A DNA stretch of 59,679 nucleotides from Pseudomonadota bacterium. Its GTDB lineage: Bacteria > Pseudomonadota > Gammaproteobacteria > Xanthomonadales > Xanthomonadaceae. The stretch covers positions 1 through 59,679 of the forward strand of contig JAFEFT010000024.1 in NCBI GenBank assembly GCA_018240435.1, written 5' to 3'. The notes beneath the pieces were generated by a model. The model saw only the letters and a list, made by a program, of their open reading frames with translations. It had not been told where the DNA came from and ran no database searches. Of this stretch, positions 32,162-43,152 are shown one piece after another. The position numbers were made by a program, and so were the translations under genes. The stretch's first letter is position 1; each line of letters opens with the position of its first letter.

Positions 32162-33451
32162 ATGCAGACGCGCCGTCTTTCGTCCGTCGTCACCGCTTTG
32201 CTCACCGCCGGCCTGTTCGCCGCCACCGCGCTGGCCGCACCGCAGCCCAAGCCCGCCGTACCGCAACCGCATCCGGTGGTGCCGCAACCCAAACCGGTCG
32301 CCGCCGTGCCCACCCCGGCCGCACCGGGCGCGCCCGCTGACGGCGTCGCCATCCCGCCGGCACCGGACAACACCGGCAAGGCGTGGATCCTGATCGACTA
32401 CGACACCGGCCAGATCCTGGCGTCGAAAAACCCGGACGAGCGCATCGAGCCGGCCAGCCTGACCAAGATCATGACCTCGTATGTGGTTGCCGCCGAACTG
32501 GCGCGCGGCCGCATCGACCCCAACCAGCCGGTGGCGATCAGCCAGCGCGCCTGGAAGGAAGGCGGCGCCGGCACCGATGGCTCGTTCAGCGCCTTCGATC
32601 TCAACTCGCGGGTGCCGCTGAGCGATGTCCAGCGCGGGCTGATCATTCAGTCCGGCAACGATGCCGCGCTGGCGCTGGCCGAGCACGTCGGCGGCAGCGT
32701 CGAGTCGTTCGTCGCGCTGATGAACTCCTACGCGCAAAAGCTGGGGATGAAGAACACCCACTATGCCAATCCGCACGGCCTGTCCAACCCGGACCACTAC
32801 ACCACCGTGCACGACGTGGCGATCCTGGCGCGCGCGCTGATCCACGACTACCCGGCCGAGTACGCGATCTACAAGGAACGCGAGTACACCTACAACAACA
32901 TCCGCCAGTACAACCGCAACGAACTGCTCGGCCGCGACCCGACCGTGGACGGCATCAAGACCGGCCACACCTCGGCCGCCGGTTACTGTCTGGCCGCCTC
33001 GGCCAAGCGTGGCGACCAGCGCCTGATCTCGGTGGTGGTCGGCATCGCCGCCAAGGGCGACAAGGACGGCTTCCGCCTGCGCGAGGATTCCAATCTGGCG
33101 CTGCTCAACTGGGGTTTCCGCTTCTACGAAAACCACGCGCTGTACCAGGCCAACGTGCAGCTGGCCAGCCTCAATGTGTGGAAGGGCGGCTCCGCCAATG
33201 TCGGCCTCGGCCTGACCCAGCCGGTGGAAGTGGTCATCCCGCGTGGCCGCTACAACGATCTCAAGCCGGTGATGGATGTGCCCCGAAACATCGTCGCGCC
33301 GATCGCCAAGGGCCAGCGCATCGGCACCTTGCGGGTGATGCTCGATGGCAAGTCGGTGGTCGAGCGGCCGCTGGTGGCATTGACGGACATCCCGCAAGCC
33401 GGCTTCTTCGGCCGCATGTGGGACGACATGGCGATGTGGTGGGAAGGCTGA
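32162..33451 (+). CDS. dacC: Serine-type D-alanyl-D-alanine carboxypeptidase (DacA/DacC, PBP5/6 type)
   Basis: This 429-residue penicillin-binding protein trims the terminal D-Ala of murein stem peptides. It has a signal peptide and a Pro/Val-rich linker (residues 26-60). The catalytic triad of motifs is SLTK, SGN (IIQSGNDAA) and KTG (GIKTGHTSAA). A beta-rich PBP5 C-terminal domain and an amphipathic C-terminal tail (MWDDMAMWWEG) for membrane binding follow. The ATG at 32162 starts the signal peptide. A hairpin with a GCAA loop follows. Confidence 0.94.
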   Translation: MQTRRLSSVVTALLTAGLFAATALAAPQPKPAVPQPHPVVPQPKPVAAVPTPAAPGAPADGVAIPPAPDNTGKAWILIDYDTGQILASKNPDERIEPASLTKIMTSYVVAAELARGRIDPNQPVAISQRAWKEGGAGTDGSFSAFDLNSRVPLSDVQRGLIIQSGNDAALALAEHVGGSVESFVALMNSYAQKLGMKNTHYANPHGLSNPDHYTTVHDVAILARALIHDYPAEYAIYKEREYTYNNIRQYNRNELLGRDPTVDGIKTGHTSAAGYCLAASAKRGDQRLISVVVGIAAKGDKDGFRLREDSNLALLNWGFRFYENHALYQANVQLASLNVWKGGSANVGLGLTQPVEVVIPRGRYNDLKPVMDVPRNIVAPIAKGQRIGTLRVMLDGKSVVERPLVALTDIPQAGFFGRMWDDMAMWWEG

Positions 33452-33494
33452 GCCGGCCGGCAGGCTGGCTTTTCGCGAGCGGAAACACCGCCCC

Positions 33495-33514
33495 GAGCCG
33501 CCGCAAGGCGGCTC
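33495..33514. terminator. Hairpin with GCAA tetraloop after dacC
   Basis: GAGCCGCC (33495-33502), GCAA, GGCGGCTC (33507-33514) form a perfect 8-bp stem with a stable GNRA loop. It lies 43 bp after the dacC stop and before the convergent small membrane gene. There is no U-tract, but position and stability favour a terminator. Confidence 0.6.
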
Positions 33515-33555
33515 TGCGATGACGACCGAGGTGCCGGCGCCAGGCCGGCCGCGCC

Positions 33556-33732
33556 TCAGCCGCGGTCTTGCTCGCCCTTGCCCGGCGCCGCCTCGCCGCG
33601 CGAACCGGCGTCCTTGCCGGCATCGACATCGTGGTGCGGATGCGGGACATCGTGGCTGCGCATCGACAGATTGAGCGCGATCAGCACGAAGGCGAGCAGG
33701 ACGACCACCAGCACGATCAGGTAGATATTCAA
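33556..33732 (-). CDS. Small single-pass membrane protein
   Basis: This is a predicted 58-residue protein with one N-terminal membrane helix (LNIYLIVLVVVLLAFVLIALNLSM). A short His/Asp/Lys/Gly-rich tail follows. The TTG at 33732 is chosen because GGGAGGG lies 5 bp upstream and because it puts the helix at the N-terminus. The frame is open further upstream. Function unknown. Confidence 0.5.
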   Translation of the reverse strand: MNIYLIVLVVVLLAFVLIALNLSMRSHDVPHPHHDVDAGKDAGSRGEAAPGKGEQDRG

Positions 33733-33926
33733 GACAGCCCTCCCGTCAGGTCGATCCCGGCGGATACGGCGGATGCGAGCAGCCGCCGGCATCGTCGTCA
33801 GCCTACACCCGAAATGCAGGCGCAGGCAAAACGACCGCGGCGGTGTTGCGATCGATTTCAGCAAGCAACCCGCGTCAGCAGGACGGTGCGCGGCGAACGC
33901 GTCGACCGCCTGCCGCTGCGACCGGC

Positions 33927-34697
33927 TCAGGCCAGATAGCCGCCATCGACGACGAGGCTGGCGCCGGTGACATAGGCCGCCGCCGGCGAGCACAGAAACA
34001 GCACCGCTGGCGCGATTTCGGCCGGTTGCGCGGCGCGCGCGAGCGGGATCAAGCGCCGCATCGTCGCCATCAGCGCGGCATCGGCGGTGATGGCACCGGC
34101 GAACTTCGTGTCGGTCAAACCCGGCAACACGGCGTTGACGCGGATGCCGTGCGGCGCCAGCTCACGCGCCATGCCCTGCGTGAGATTGACGATGCCGGCC
34201 TTGGTCAGCGAATACACGCCCTGCCCGGGCGCGGGGCGACGGGCGTTGACCGAGGCGATGTTGACGATCGCGCCGCCGCCGCGATCGCGCATCCGTCGCG
34301 CCGCCTGCACGCAGGTCCAGAAATATCCGCGCAGGTTGACCGCCACCGTCTTGTCGAAGCTGGCCAGATCCATCTCCAGCATCGGCCCGTAGTACGGATT
34401 GGCGGCGGCGTTGTTGACGAGGATGTCGGCGACGATGCCCTCGCCGTCCAGGCGTGCGAACGCCGCCTCGATGGCATCGCTGTCGCCGGCGTGCAGGGCC
34501 AGCGCCCGCGCCCGGCCGCCCGCGGCGAGGATTTCCTCGGCCACCGCGGCACAGGCCTGAACCTTGCGACTGGTGCAGATCACCTGCGCGCCGTGTGCGG
34601 CCAGCAAGCGCGCGATCGCCGCACCGATGCCGCGCGAGGCACCGGTGACCAGGGCGGTGCGCGCGGACAGATCGAACGGATCGACAACGACGGTCAT
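33927..34697 (-). CDS. Short-chain dehydrogenase/reductase (classical SDR)
   Basis: This 256-residue NAD(P)-dependent oxidoreductase has the cofactor motif TGASRGIG, NNAA, the catalytic Ser in NIASVNA, the YSLTK Tyr/Lys pair, and a C-terminal VTGASLVVDGGYLA end. It is typical of FabG-like and gluconate/glucose dehydrogenase-like SDRs. The substrate is unknown. It is divergent from another SDR gene with 65 bp between. It is not OleD, which is an extended SDR with a different layout. Confidence 0.88.
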   Translation of the reverse strand: MTVVVDPFDLSARTALVTGASRGIGAAIARLLAAHGAQVICTSRKVQACAAVAEEILAAGGRARALALHAGDSDAIEAAFARLDGEGIVADILVNNAAANPYYGPMLEMDLASFDKTVAVNLRGYFWTCVQAARRMRDRGGGAIVNIASVNARRPAPGQGVYSLTKAGIVNLTQGMARELAPHGIRVNAVLPGLTDTKFAGAITADAALMATMRRLIPLARAAQPAEIAPAVLFLCSPAAAYVTGASLVVDGGYLA

Positions 34698-34727
34698 GGG
34701 CGGTGCTTCGCGCGGGTCACGGGCTGC

Positions 34728-34733
34728 TATATT
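34728..34733 (+). promoter_or_regulatory. Candidate -10 element for the SDR/saccharopine pair
   Basis: TATATT stands out in the 65-bp GC-rich gap between divergent SDR genes, 30 bp upstream of the ATG at 34763. The -35 position is poor. Confidence 0.35.
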
Positions 34734-34762
34734 CCAACCCTAGCACGGGCGGAACCACGGCC

Positions 34763-35632
34763 ATGACAGGTGAACGACGCAAGGTCCTGATCACCGGCGC
34801 CGGCAGCGGCCTGGGCCGGGCGCTGGCACAACGTTATGCCACCGAGGGCTGCGCGGTGGCCTGCGCCGACATCATCCCCGAACGGGCGCTGGAAACGGCG
34901 ACCACGCTGCCGGGCATGGACCATACCGCCTTCGTCGTCGACGTCGGCAGCGACAGCGGCTTCAACGCCCTGTATCTGGCAGTCGAACAGCACTTTGGCA
35001 TGCCCGACGTGGTGGTCAACAACGCCGGCATCGCCAGCGGCGGGCCGATGGCGGAAACGACGATGACCGAATGGCACGATGTCATCGACATCAACCTGCT
35101 CGGCGTGGTGCGCGGCTGCCGCGCCTTCCTGCCGGCGATGCTCGCCCGCGGCAGCGGTGCGATCGTCAACATCGCCTCTTTCGCCGGGCTTGCCGGCGCG
35201 CCGTGGATGATGAGCTACGGCGTCGCCAAGGCCGGCGTGGTCGCGCTCTCCGAGCAGTTGCGCGCCGAATTGCACGGCACCGGCGTGCGCGTTTCGGTGG
35301 CCTGCCCGTCGTTCTTCCAGACCAACCTGCTGCAAGGTTTTCTCGGCAGCGAACGCGTCAGGGAGGGCGCCGAGCGGATGATGGCGCGCAGCCCCGACAG
35401 CCTCGATCAGATCGCCGATCGCATCTTTGCCGCCGCCGAGCGCGGCCAGTTCATGATCCTGCCCTCGCGCGGCGATGGCGCCCGCTGGCGCTACAAGCGC
35501 TGGTTCCCCGAAGGCTACTTCCGCAAGCTGCTCAAGGCGACGACCACGCTGCGCCGCACGCCACCGGCCGCGATCGAGCCGGCCGCGCAGGAGCAAGCGC
35601 CGGCTGACGCACCACCCAAGCAGGTCGAATGA
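34763..35632 (+). CDS. Short-chain dehydrogenase/reductase
   Basis: This 289-residue SDR has TGAGSGLG near the N-terminus, NNAGIASGG, the catalytic Ser in NIASFAG and SYGVAKAG (Tyr/Lys). A C-terminal extension of about 50 residues (ARWRYKRWFPEGYFRKLL, then Pro/Ala-rich) goes beyond the Rossmann core and could contact membrane. The substrate is unknown. It overlaps the next gene by 4 bp, so the two work in one unit. Confidence 0.87.
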   Translation: MTGERRKVLITGAGSGLGRALAQRYATEGCAVACADIIPERALETATTLPGMDHTAFVVDVGSDSGFNALYLAVEQHFGMPDVVVNNAGIASGGPMAETTMTEWHDVIDINLLGVVRGCRAFLPAMLARGSGAIVNIASFAGLAGAPWMMSYGVAKAGVVALSEQLRAELHGTGVRVSVACPSFFQTNLLQGFLGSERVREGAERMMARSPDSLDQIADRIFAAAERGQFMILPSRGDGARWRYKRWFPEGYFRKLLKATTTLRRTPPAAIEPAAQEQAPADAPPKQVE

Positions 35633-36690
35633 GCGCCACCGCCGTGGCGCGCTGGATGATCTACGGCGCCAACGGCTACAGCGGCCGGCTGATCGCCGCC
35701 GAAGCCGTGCGCCGTGGAATGCGGCCGGTGCTGGCCGGACGCGGGTCGGCGGTGGCGGCGCTGGCCGACGAACTCGGGCTGGAGCACCGCCGGTTCGATC
35801 TGGCCGATGCCGCCGCGGTGCGCGCCGGGCTGGATGGCATGACGCTGGTGCTGCACTGCGCCGGGCCATTCTCGGCGACCTGCGCACCGATGCTGGAAGG
35901 TTGCCTGGCGACCGCCGCGCACTATCTGGACATCACCGGCGAGATCGGCGTGTTCGAACATTGCCACCGGCAGCACGAGCGCGCCTGCGCGCGCGGCATC
36001 CTGGTGCTGCCCGGGGTCGGCTTCGACGTGGTACCGACCGACTGCCTCGCCGCCCAACTCAAGCGCGAGCTGCCCGATGCCAGCCACCTCGTGCTCGCCT
36101 TCGAGGCCGGCGGCGGCCCCAGCCCGGGCACCGCCAAAACCAGCGTCGAAGGGCTGGGCATGGGCGGCCGCGCGCGTATCGGTGGAAAATTGGTGCGGGT
36201 GCCGTTGGCGTGGAAATCGCGCACGTTCACGCGCGACGGGCAAAAGCGCAGCGCGATGACGATCCCGTGGGGGGATGTCTGCACCGCCTTCGTCTCCACC
36301 GGTATTCCCGACATCGAGGTCTACATGGTGGTGTCACCGCGAACCATCACCCGCCTGCGCCGGCTGCGCCTGTTCGCGCCGCTGCTGCGCCTGCGCCTGC
36401 TGCAGCGCTGGCTGCAAGCACGTGTCGATCGGCGCGTGCACGGGCCTTCCGACGCGCAGCGCCAGCGCAGCTTCACCCATGTCTGGGGCGAGGCGCGCAA
36501 CGCCTGCGGCGGCGAAGCAAGGCGCCACCTGCAGGTGCCCAACGGCTATACGTTGACGGTCGACGCCTCGCTCGCGATCGTCGACCACCTGTTGCAGCAG
36601 CCGCCGCCGGCGGGCTTCCACACCCCTTCGCAGGTGATGGGCGCCGATTTCGTCATGGCCTTGGCTGGCGTGAGCGAACGTTTCGAGTAA
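35629..36690 (+). CDS. Saccharopine dehydrogenase-like NAD(P)-binding oxidoreductase
   Basis: This 353-residue protein has an N-terminal Rossmann motif (YGANGYSGRLIA) and the trans-acting enoyl reductase/saccharopine-dehydrogenase-like layout (CAGPFS, YLDITGE, PGVGFDVVPTDCLA). True lysine metabolism is unlikely. Relatives are often of unknown function or act in lipid modification. The ATGA overlap with the upstream SDR gene suggests a joint oxidoreduction step (inference). Confidence 0.83.
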   Translation: MSATAVARWMIYGANGYSGRLIAAEAVRRGMRPVLAGRGSAVAALADELGLEHRRFDLADAAAVRAGLDGMTLVLHCAGPFSATCAPMLEGCLATAAHYLDITGEIGVFEHCHRQHERACARGILVLPGVGFDVVPTDCLAAQLKRELPDASHLVLAFEAGGGPSPGTAKTSVEGLGMGGRARIGGKLVRVPLAWKSRTFTRDGQKRSAMTIPWGDVCTAFVSTGIPDIEVYMVVSPRTITRLRRLRLFAPLLRLRLLQRWLQARVDRRVHGPSDAQRQRSFTHVWGEARNACGGEARRHLQVPNGYTLTVDASLAIVDHLLQQPPPAGFHTPSQVMGADFVMALAGVSERFE

Positions 36691-36787
36691 TGTAGGGTCG
36701 GCGCGCGTCGGCGGCCGGCGCGCGGGGAGCCGTCGCTCGCCACCCGCGGCGAACTCGGCTTGACTTGTCGCATCGGAGGCGCCGGCG

Positions 36788-36826
36788 ATGTTGCAGATCC
36801 TGGTTGGCAGGGCGACACCGGAATGA
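36788..36826 (+). CDS. 12-codon leader ORF coupled to the GGDEF/EAL gene
   Basis: The ORF encodes MLQILVGRATPE. Its ATG follows GGAGG with an 8-bp spacing. Its TGA overlaps the ATG of the large signalling gene (ATGA at 36823-36826), which itself lacks a ribosome site. The layout fits translational coupling through a leader peptide. It could also be an accident, since the peptide is too short for homology. Confidence 0.5.
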   Translation: MLQILVGRATPE

Positions 36827-39800
36827 CACCGCCGGCGGCCGGCTGGAGTGACTTTCTTGCGCGCCCGCGCGGCATGCTGGTCGCCGGGCTGTGCCTGTCG
36901 TTGCTGTTGCCGGCCTGCTTTGCGGTAATGCTCTGGTTCGATCTGTGGCACGACAACGACCTCGCCGCCGAACGCGCCACCGTCGCCGAGCAGGCGGTGC
37001 AGCGCCATCTCGGCGAACGCCTGCTGCGCCTGGGCCACCGCCTGCAGGTGGTGTCGCTGCGTGCCGACATGCGCGCCGCCGGGACGACATTGGCCGATGT
37101 CCCCGGCGATTGGGCGAACGCCGAATTGGCGCAGATCGTGCTGCTGCCAGCCGGTGGCGGCGCCGCGGGCCACGACGTCGAAGGCCGGCCAGCGACGGCG
37201 CCGTGGCTGCCGCCGGCGCAGCCTGCGACGCGCCCGGCCGGTTTGGCCATCGGCGCGCCGATCCGCATCGGCGGGCAGGCGCGCTGGTGGGTTCCGGTGG
37301 CGTGGTACGGCGATCCGGGCCGCCGCGTCGGCGCGCTGGTGGCCGCCGACTGGTTTGCCGAGGTTTTGGCCGACTACCCGCTGGGCGATGGCAGCGTGCT
37401 CGACATCATCCACGTCGACGGCATCCTGGTGGCGCGTTCCAAGGGCAACCAGACGGAAACCGGCGTGCTGCGCGAACACGCCCGCGTGTTCGCCGCCACC
37501 TTCGCGCGCAATGCCTCCGGGCGCTTCGACGCCACCAGCCCGGTCGACCATGTGCGCCGGCAGTTCGTCTATGCGCGGATGGCGCATGCGCCGCTGGTGA
37601 TCGTCGCCGGCGTCACCAAGGCGCAGATCTTCGCCGCATGGTGGCCGTTGGCGGTCGGCAGTTTCGCCGGCGCGCTGGTGTTTTCCGGGTTGTGGCTGTG
37701 GCTGAATCTCCGATTCGCGCGCAGCCATGCCGCGCAGGGGCGGCTGGTCGCGGAACTGCGCCGGCAGACCGAGCGCGGCGAGGAAGCACGGCGCATCGCC
37801 CACCTCGGCGACTGGACGTGGCACGTCGACGACGGCCGCGTGTTCTGGTCGCCGGAGGTGTATGCGATCTGGGGGCTGCCGGTGCGCGAGGGCCCGCTGC
37901 CGATCGACGAGATTCCGCTGCACGTGCACGCGGACGATCGGCAACGGCTGGACGCCCACCTCGGCGCCGCAATGGCCGATGGCGCGATCACCGGCGAGGT
38001 GGAGTTCCGCATCCTGCGCGCCAGCGATGGCGCCGTGCGCACGATCTACTCGCGGGCCGAGTGGATCGAGCGCACGCCGGGCCGGCGCGTGCTGCGCGGC
38101 ATCCAGCAGGATGTCACCGAACTGGCGCAGGCGCGCGAACGCCAGGGCGAAGCCGAGCGGCAATACCGCTATCTGTTCGAGCACAACCCGCTGCCGATGT
38201 GGGTCTACGATTGCGACAGCCTGGCCTTCATCGCCGTCAACGACGCGATGCTCGCCGCCTACGGCTACGCGCGCGAGGAGTTGCTGCAGACGAACGTGCT
38301 CGCCATCCGGCCGGGCGAGGAACACGACGCCTTGCGCGCCGCCGCGCGCGGCGATGCCGATGCCCGCCAGCAAGGCAGCGTCTGGACCCACCTGCGCCGC
38401 GACGGCAGCCGTCTGCGCGCCGAAGTCTATGCCCGCCGAACCCGCTTCGAAGGGCGCGATGCCTGGCTGGTGATGGCACTGGACGTCACCGAACGCGAAC
38501 GCCACCAGCAGCGCTTCCAGCTGATCGCGCGCGCCACCAGCGACGCCATCTGGGACTGGGATGCCGCCACCGGTGCCACCTGGCGCAGCGACAGCTTCTT
38601 CAGCCTGTTCGGATACCAGCGCGCCGACATCGCCCCCGATCAGGCGGCATGGGCCGAGCGGGTGCATCCGGACGACCGTGAACGTGCCGTCGCCAGTGTC
38701 GCCCGCAGCCTGCTCGACGGCAGCGAGATCTGGGAGGAACGCTACCGGTTCGCATGCAAGGATGGCCGCTGGGCCGACGTGCTCGATCGCTGCATCCTGC
38801 TGCGCGACGAGCGCGGCCGCGTCGTGCGCGCGGTCGGCGGCATGCTCGACATCACCCAGCGCAATCGCGACGAACAATCCCTGCGCCTGCTGCGGCGCGC
38901 GGTCGAGGCGACCGACAACGGCATCGTGATCGCCGATGCCCGCGCTGCCGCATTGCCCACCGTGTACGCCAATCGCGCCTTCCGGCGCATGCTCGGGCAA
39001 GGCGATGGCGATGGCGGCGATATCGGTTTCCATCTGCTCGATGCCACCGTCGACGCCGATACCCACGAGGTGGCGGCACTGCGCCACGCCATCGCCGAGC
39101 AGCGCGAGATCCGCGTGCTGCTGCGCGGACGGCGCAAGGACGGGCAGCCGTTCTGGACCGAAGTCCACCTGGCGCCGGTGCGCGACGAAACCGGCACGGT
39201 GAGCCATTTCGTCAGCATCCATACCGACGTCACCGATCGCCAGCGCGCCCAGGAACAGCTCGCCTTCCACGCCACCCACGACGAACTGACCGGGCTGCCG
39301 AACCGGAGCCTGCTGGTCGACCGCCTGCAACAGGCCCTGCTCAATGCCGAGCGCCACCACCGCTCGATCGCGGTGCTGTTCATCGACCTGGACGATTTCA
39401 AGCTGATCAATGACAGCCTCGGCCACAGCGCCGGCGACGATGCCCTGCGGCAAGTCGCCGTTCGCCTGCTCGATGCCGTCGACGCCGCCGATACGGTGGC
39501 GCGGTTCGGCGGCGACGAATTCGTGGTGATGCTCTGCGAGCAGGTCGACGAGGCCAGCGTGCAGCAGGCGATCATGCGCCTGCATGCAGCGCTGGCGACG
39601 CCGCTGGCGATCGCCGACACCTCCCATTACCTCGGCGCCAGCATCGGCTGGTGCCGATCGCCCGATGCCGGCAGCGACGCCGAGGTGCTGCTGATGCGCG
39701 CCGAACTGGCCATGTACAAGGCCAAGCAAGGCGGTCGCAATCGCGCGATCGCCTACGAGCAGGCGTTCGCCAGCCAGGTGTCGGCGCGCCTGCGCCTGGT

Positions 39801-40560
39801 CGGCGAGCTGCGCGTGGCGCTGGAGCAATCGCAATTCGAAGTGTTCTTCCAGCCGCTGTTCGGCCCGGCCGGTACGCCGACCGCGCTGGAGGCGCTGGTG
39901 CGCTGGCGCCATCCCGAGCGCGGCCTTCTGTTGCCGGATCGCTTCATCGGCATGTGCGAGGAATCGGGCCTGGTGGTGCCGCTGGGCCGCTGGGTGCTGC
40001 GCGAAGCGGCCCGGCATCATCGCCTGCTGGCACAAGCCGGGCTGGGCGGCCTGCGGATCGCGGTCAATGTCTCGGCGCTGCATTTCCAGCAGGACTTGTT
40101 CGCCGACGTGCAGGCGGCGATGCGCGAATATTCGCTGCCGGCCGGCGTGCTCGAACTGGAGCTGACCGAGAGCGTGATCATGGGCAACCCCGATTCGGCC
40201 ATCGACGTGATGCGCCGTCTCGACGACCTCGGCGTGGCGCTGTCGGTGGACGACTTCGGCACCGGTTATTCGAGCCTGTCCTACCTCAAGCGCCTGCCGA
40301 TCGACCGCCTGAAGATCGATCGCAGCTTCGTGCGCGATCTGGGCGAGGATGCCGACGATGCCGCGATCTGCGCCACCATCATCGCGCTGGCGCGCAGCCT
40401 GGGCCTGCGCACGGTCGCCGAAGGCGTCGAGACGCAGGCCCAGCACGACTGGCTGCGCGAGCGCGGCTGCGACGAACTGCAAGGCTTCCTGCTCGGCCAG
40501 CCGCTGCCGTTCGCGCAGGCGCTGGCGGAACTGGGGCGCGTTGCAACGCCGTCACCGTAG
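36823..40560 (+). CDS. Membrane-bound PAS-GGDEF-EAL cyclic-di-GMP protein
   Basis: This 1245-residue sensor has two membrane helices (near residues 20-40 and 265-290) that flank a periplasmic sensory domain. Several PAS/PAC domains follow (about 310-770). The GGDEF domain has an intact GGDEF motif at 896-900 for di-GMP synthesis. The EAL domain has EAL at 1023-1025, with LELTESV, DDFGTGYSS, KIDRSFV and AEGVET for hydrolysis. Both catalytic domains look active. The ATG at 36823 lacks a ribosome site and overlaps a 12-codon leader ORF. It ends 18 bp from a convergent histidine kinase gene. Confidence 0.92.
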   Translation: MTPPAAGWSDFLARPRGMLVAGLCLSLLLPACFAVMLWFDLWHDNDLAAERATVAEQAVQRHLGERLLRLGHRLQVVSLRADMRAAGTTLADVPGDWANAELAQIVLLPAGGGAAGHDVEGRPATAPWLPPAQPATRPAGLAIGAPIRIGGQARWWVPVAWYGDPGRRVGALVAADWFAEVLADYPLGDGSVLDIIHVDGILVARSKGNQTETGVLREHARVFAATFARNASGRFDATSPVDHVRRQFVYARMAHAPLVIVAGVTKAQIFAAWWPLAVGSFAGALVFSGLWLWLNLRFARSHAAQGRLVAELRRQTERGEEARRIAHLGDWTWHVDDGRVFWSPEVYAIWGLPVREGPLPIDEIPLHVHADDRQRLDAHLGAAMADGAITGEVEFRILRASDGAVRTIYSRAEWIERTPGRRVLRGIQQDVTELAQARERQGEAERQYRYLFEHNPLPMWVYDCDSLAFIAVNDAMLAAYGYAREELLQTNVLAIRPGEEHDALRAAARGDADARQQGSVWTHLRRDGSRLRAEVYARRTRFEGRDAWLVMALDVTERERHQQRFQLIARATSDAIWDWDAATGATWRSDSFFSLFGYQRADIAPDQAAWAERVHPDDRERAVASVARSLLDGSEIWEERYRFACKDGRWADVLDRCILLRDERGRVVRAVGGMLDITQRNRDEQSLRLLRRAVEATDNGIVIADARAAALPTVYANRAFRRMLGQGDGDGGDIGFHLLDATVDADTHEVAALRHAIAEQREIRVLLRGRRKDGQPFWTEVHLAPVRDETGTVSHFVSIHTDVTDRQRAQEQLAFHATHDELTGLPNRSLLVDRLQQALLNAERHHRSIAVLFIDLDDFKLINDSLGHSAGDDALRQVAVRLLDAVDAADTVARFGGDEFVVMLCEQVDEASVQQAIMRLHAALATPLAIADTSHYLGASIGWCRSPDAGSDAEVLLMRAELAMYKAKQGGRNRAIAYEQAFASQVSARLRLVGELRVALEQSQFEVFFQPLFGPAGTPTALEALVRWRHPERGLLLPDRFIGMCEESGLVVPLGRWVLREAARHHRLLAQAGLGGLRIAVNVSALHFQQDLFADVQAAMREYSLPAGVLELELTESVIMGNPDSAIDVMRRLDDLGVALSVDDFGTGYSSLSYLKRLPIDRLKIDRSFVRDLGEDADDAAICATIIALARSLGLRTVAEGVETQAQHDWLRERGCDELQGFLLGQPLPFAQALAELGRVATPSP

Positions 40561-40578
40561 CCCCGACAGCGCCGACCG

Positions 40579-42975
<2,397 letters not shown>

Positions 42976-43139
42976 GGGCAGGAAACGTCGGCCGGGCCGG
43001 CCAGCGCCGATTATCGTCCTTTGCCCGGTCGCTTGCGCGTGGCCGTTGCCGTTTGGGCCGGCGTTGCCATTCGCGCGCTGCGTCCCTGGCGCCCGCTGTC
43101 TGCTCCATCGTTGCGCCTGCTTCCGGCCTCTGCCTCGCG

Positions 43140-43145
43140 TAAAAT
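43140..43145 (+). promoter_or_regulatory. -10 element directly upstream of uvrD
   Basis: TAAAAT lies only 7 bp before the uvrD ATG at 43153. If it is the -10 box, transcription would start at or next to the ATG, giving a leaderless mRNA. No ribosome site precedes the ATG, which agrees. No LexA-type box is recognised in this gap. Confidence 0.5.
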
Positions 43146-43152
43146 CCCGCGC

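Noticed and set aside
34763-35632. SDR gene as a possible oleD
   Set aside because: It has a classical SDR layout with TGxxxGxG and SYxxxK and a short length. OleD is an extended 3-beta-HSD-like SDR. The gene is also coupled to a saccharopine-dehydrogenase-like gene.
43016-43152. LexA (SOS) box before uvrD
   Set aside because: No CTG-N10-CAG or xanthomonad TTAGTA-type site could be recognised.
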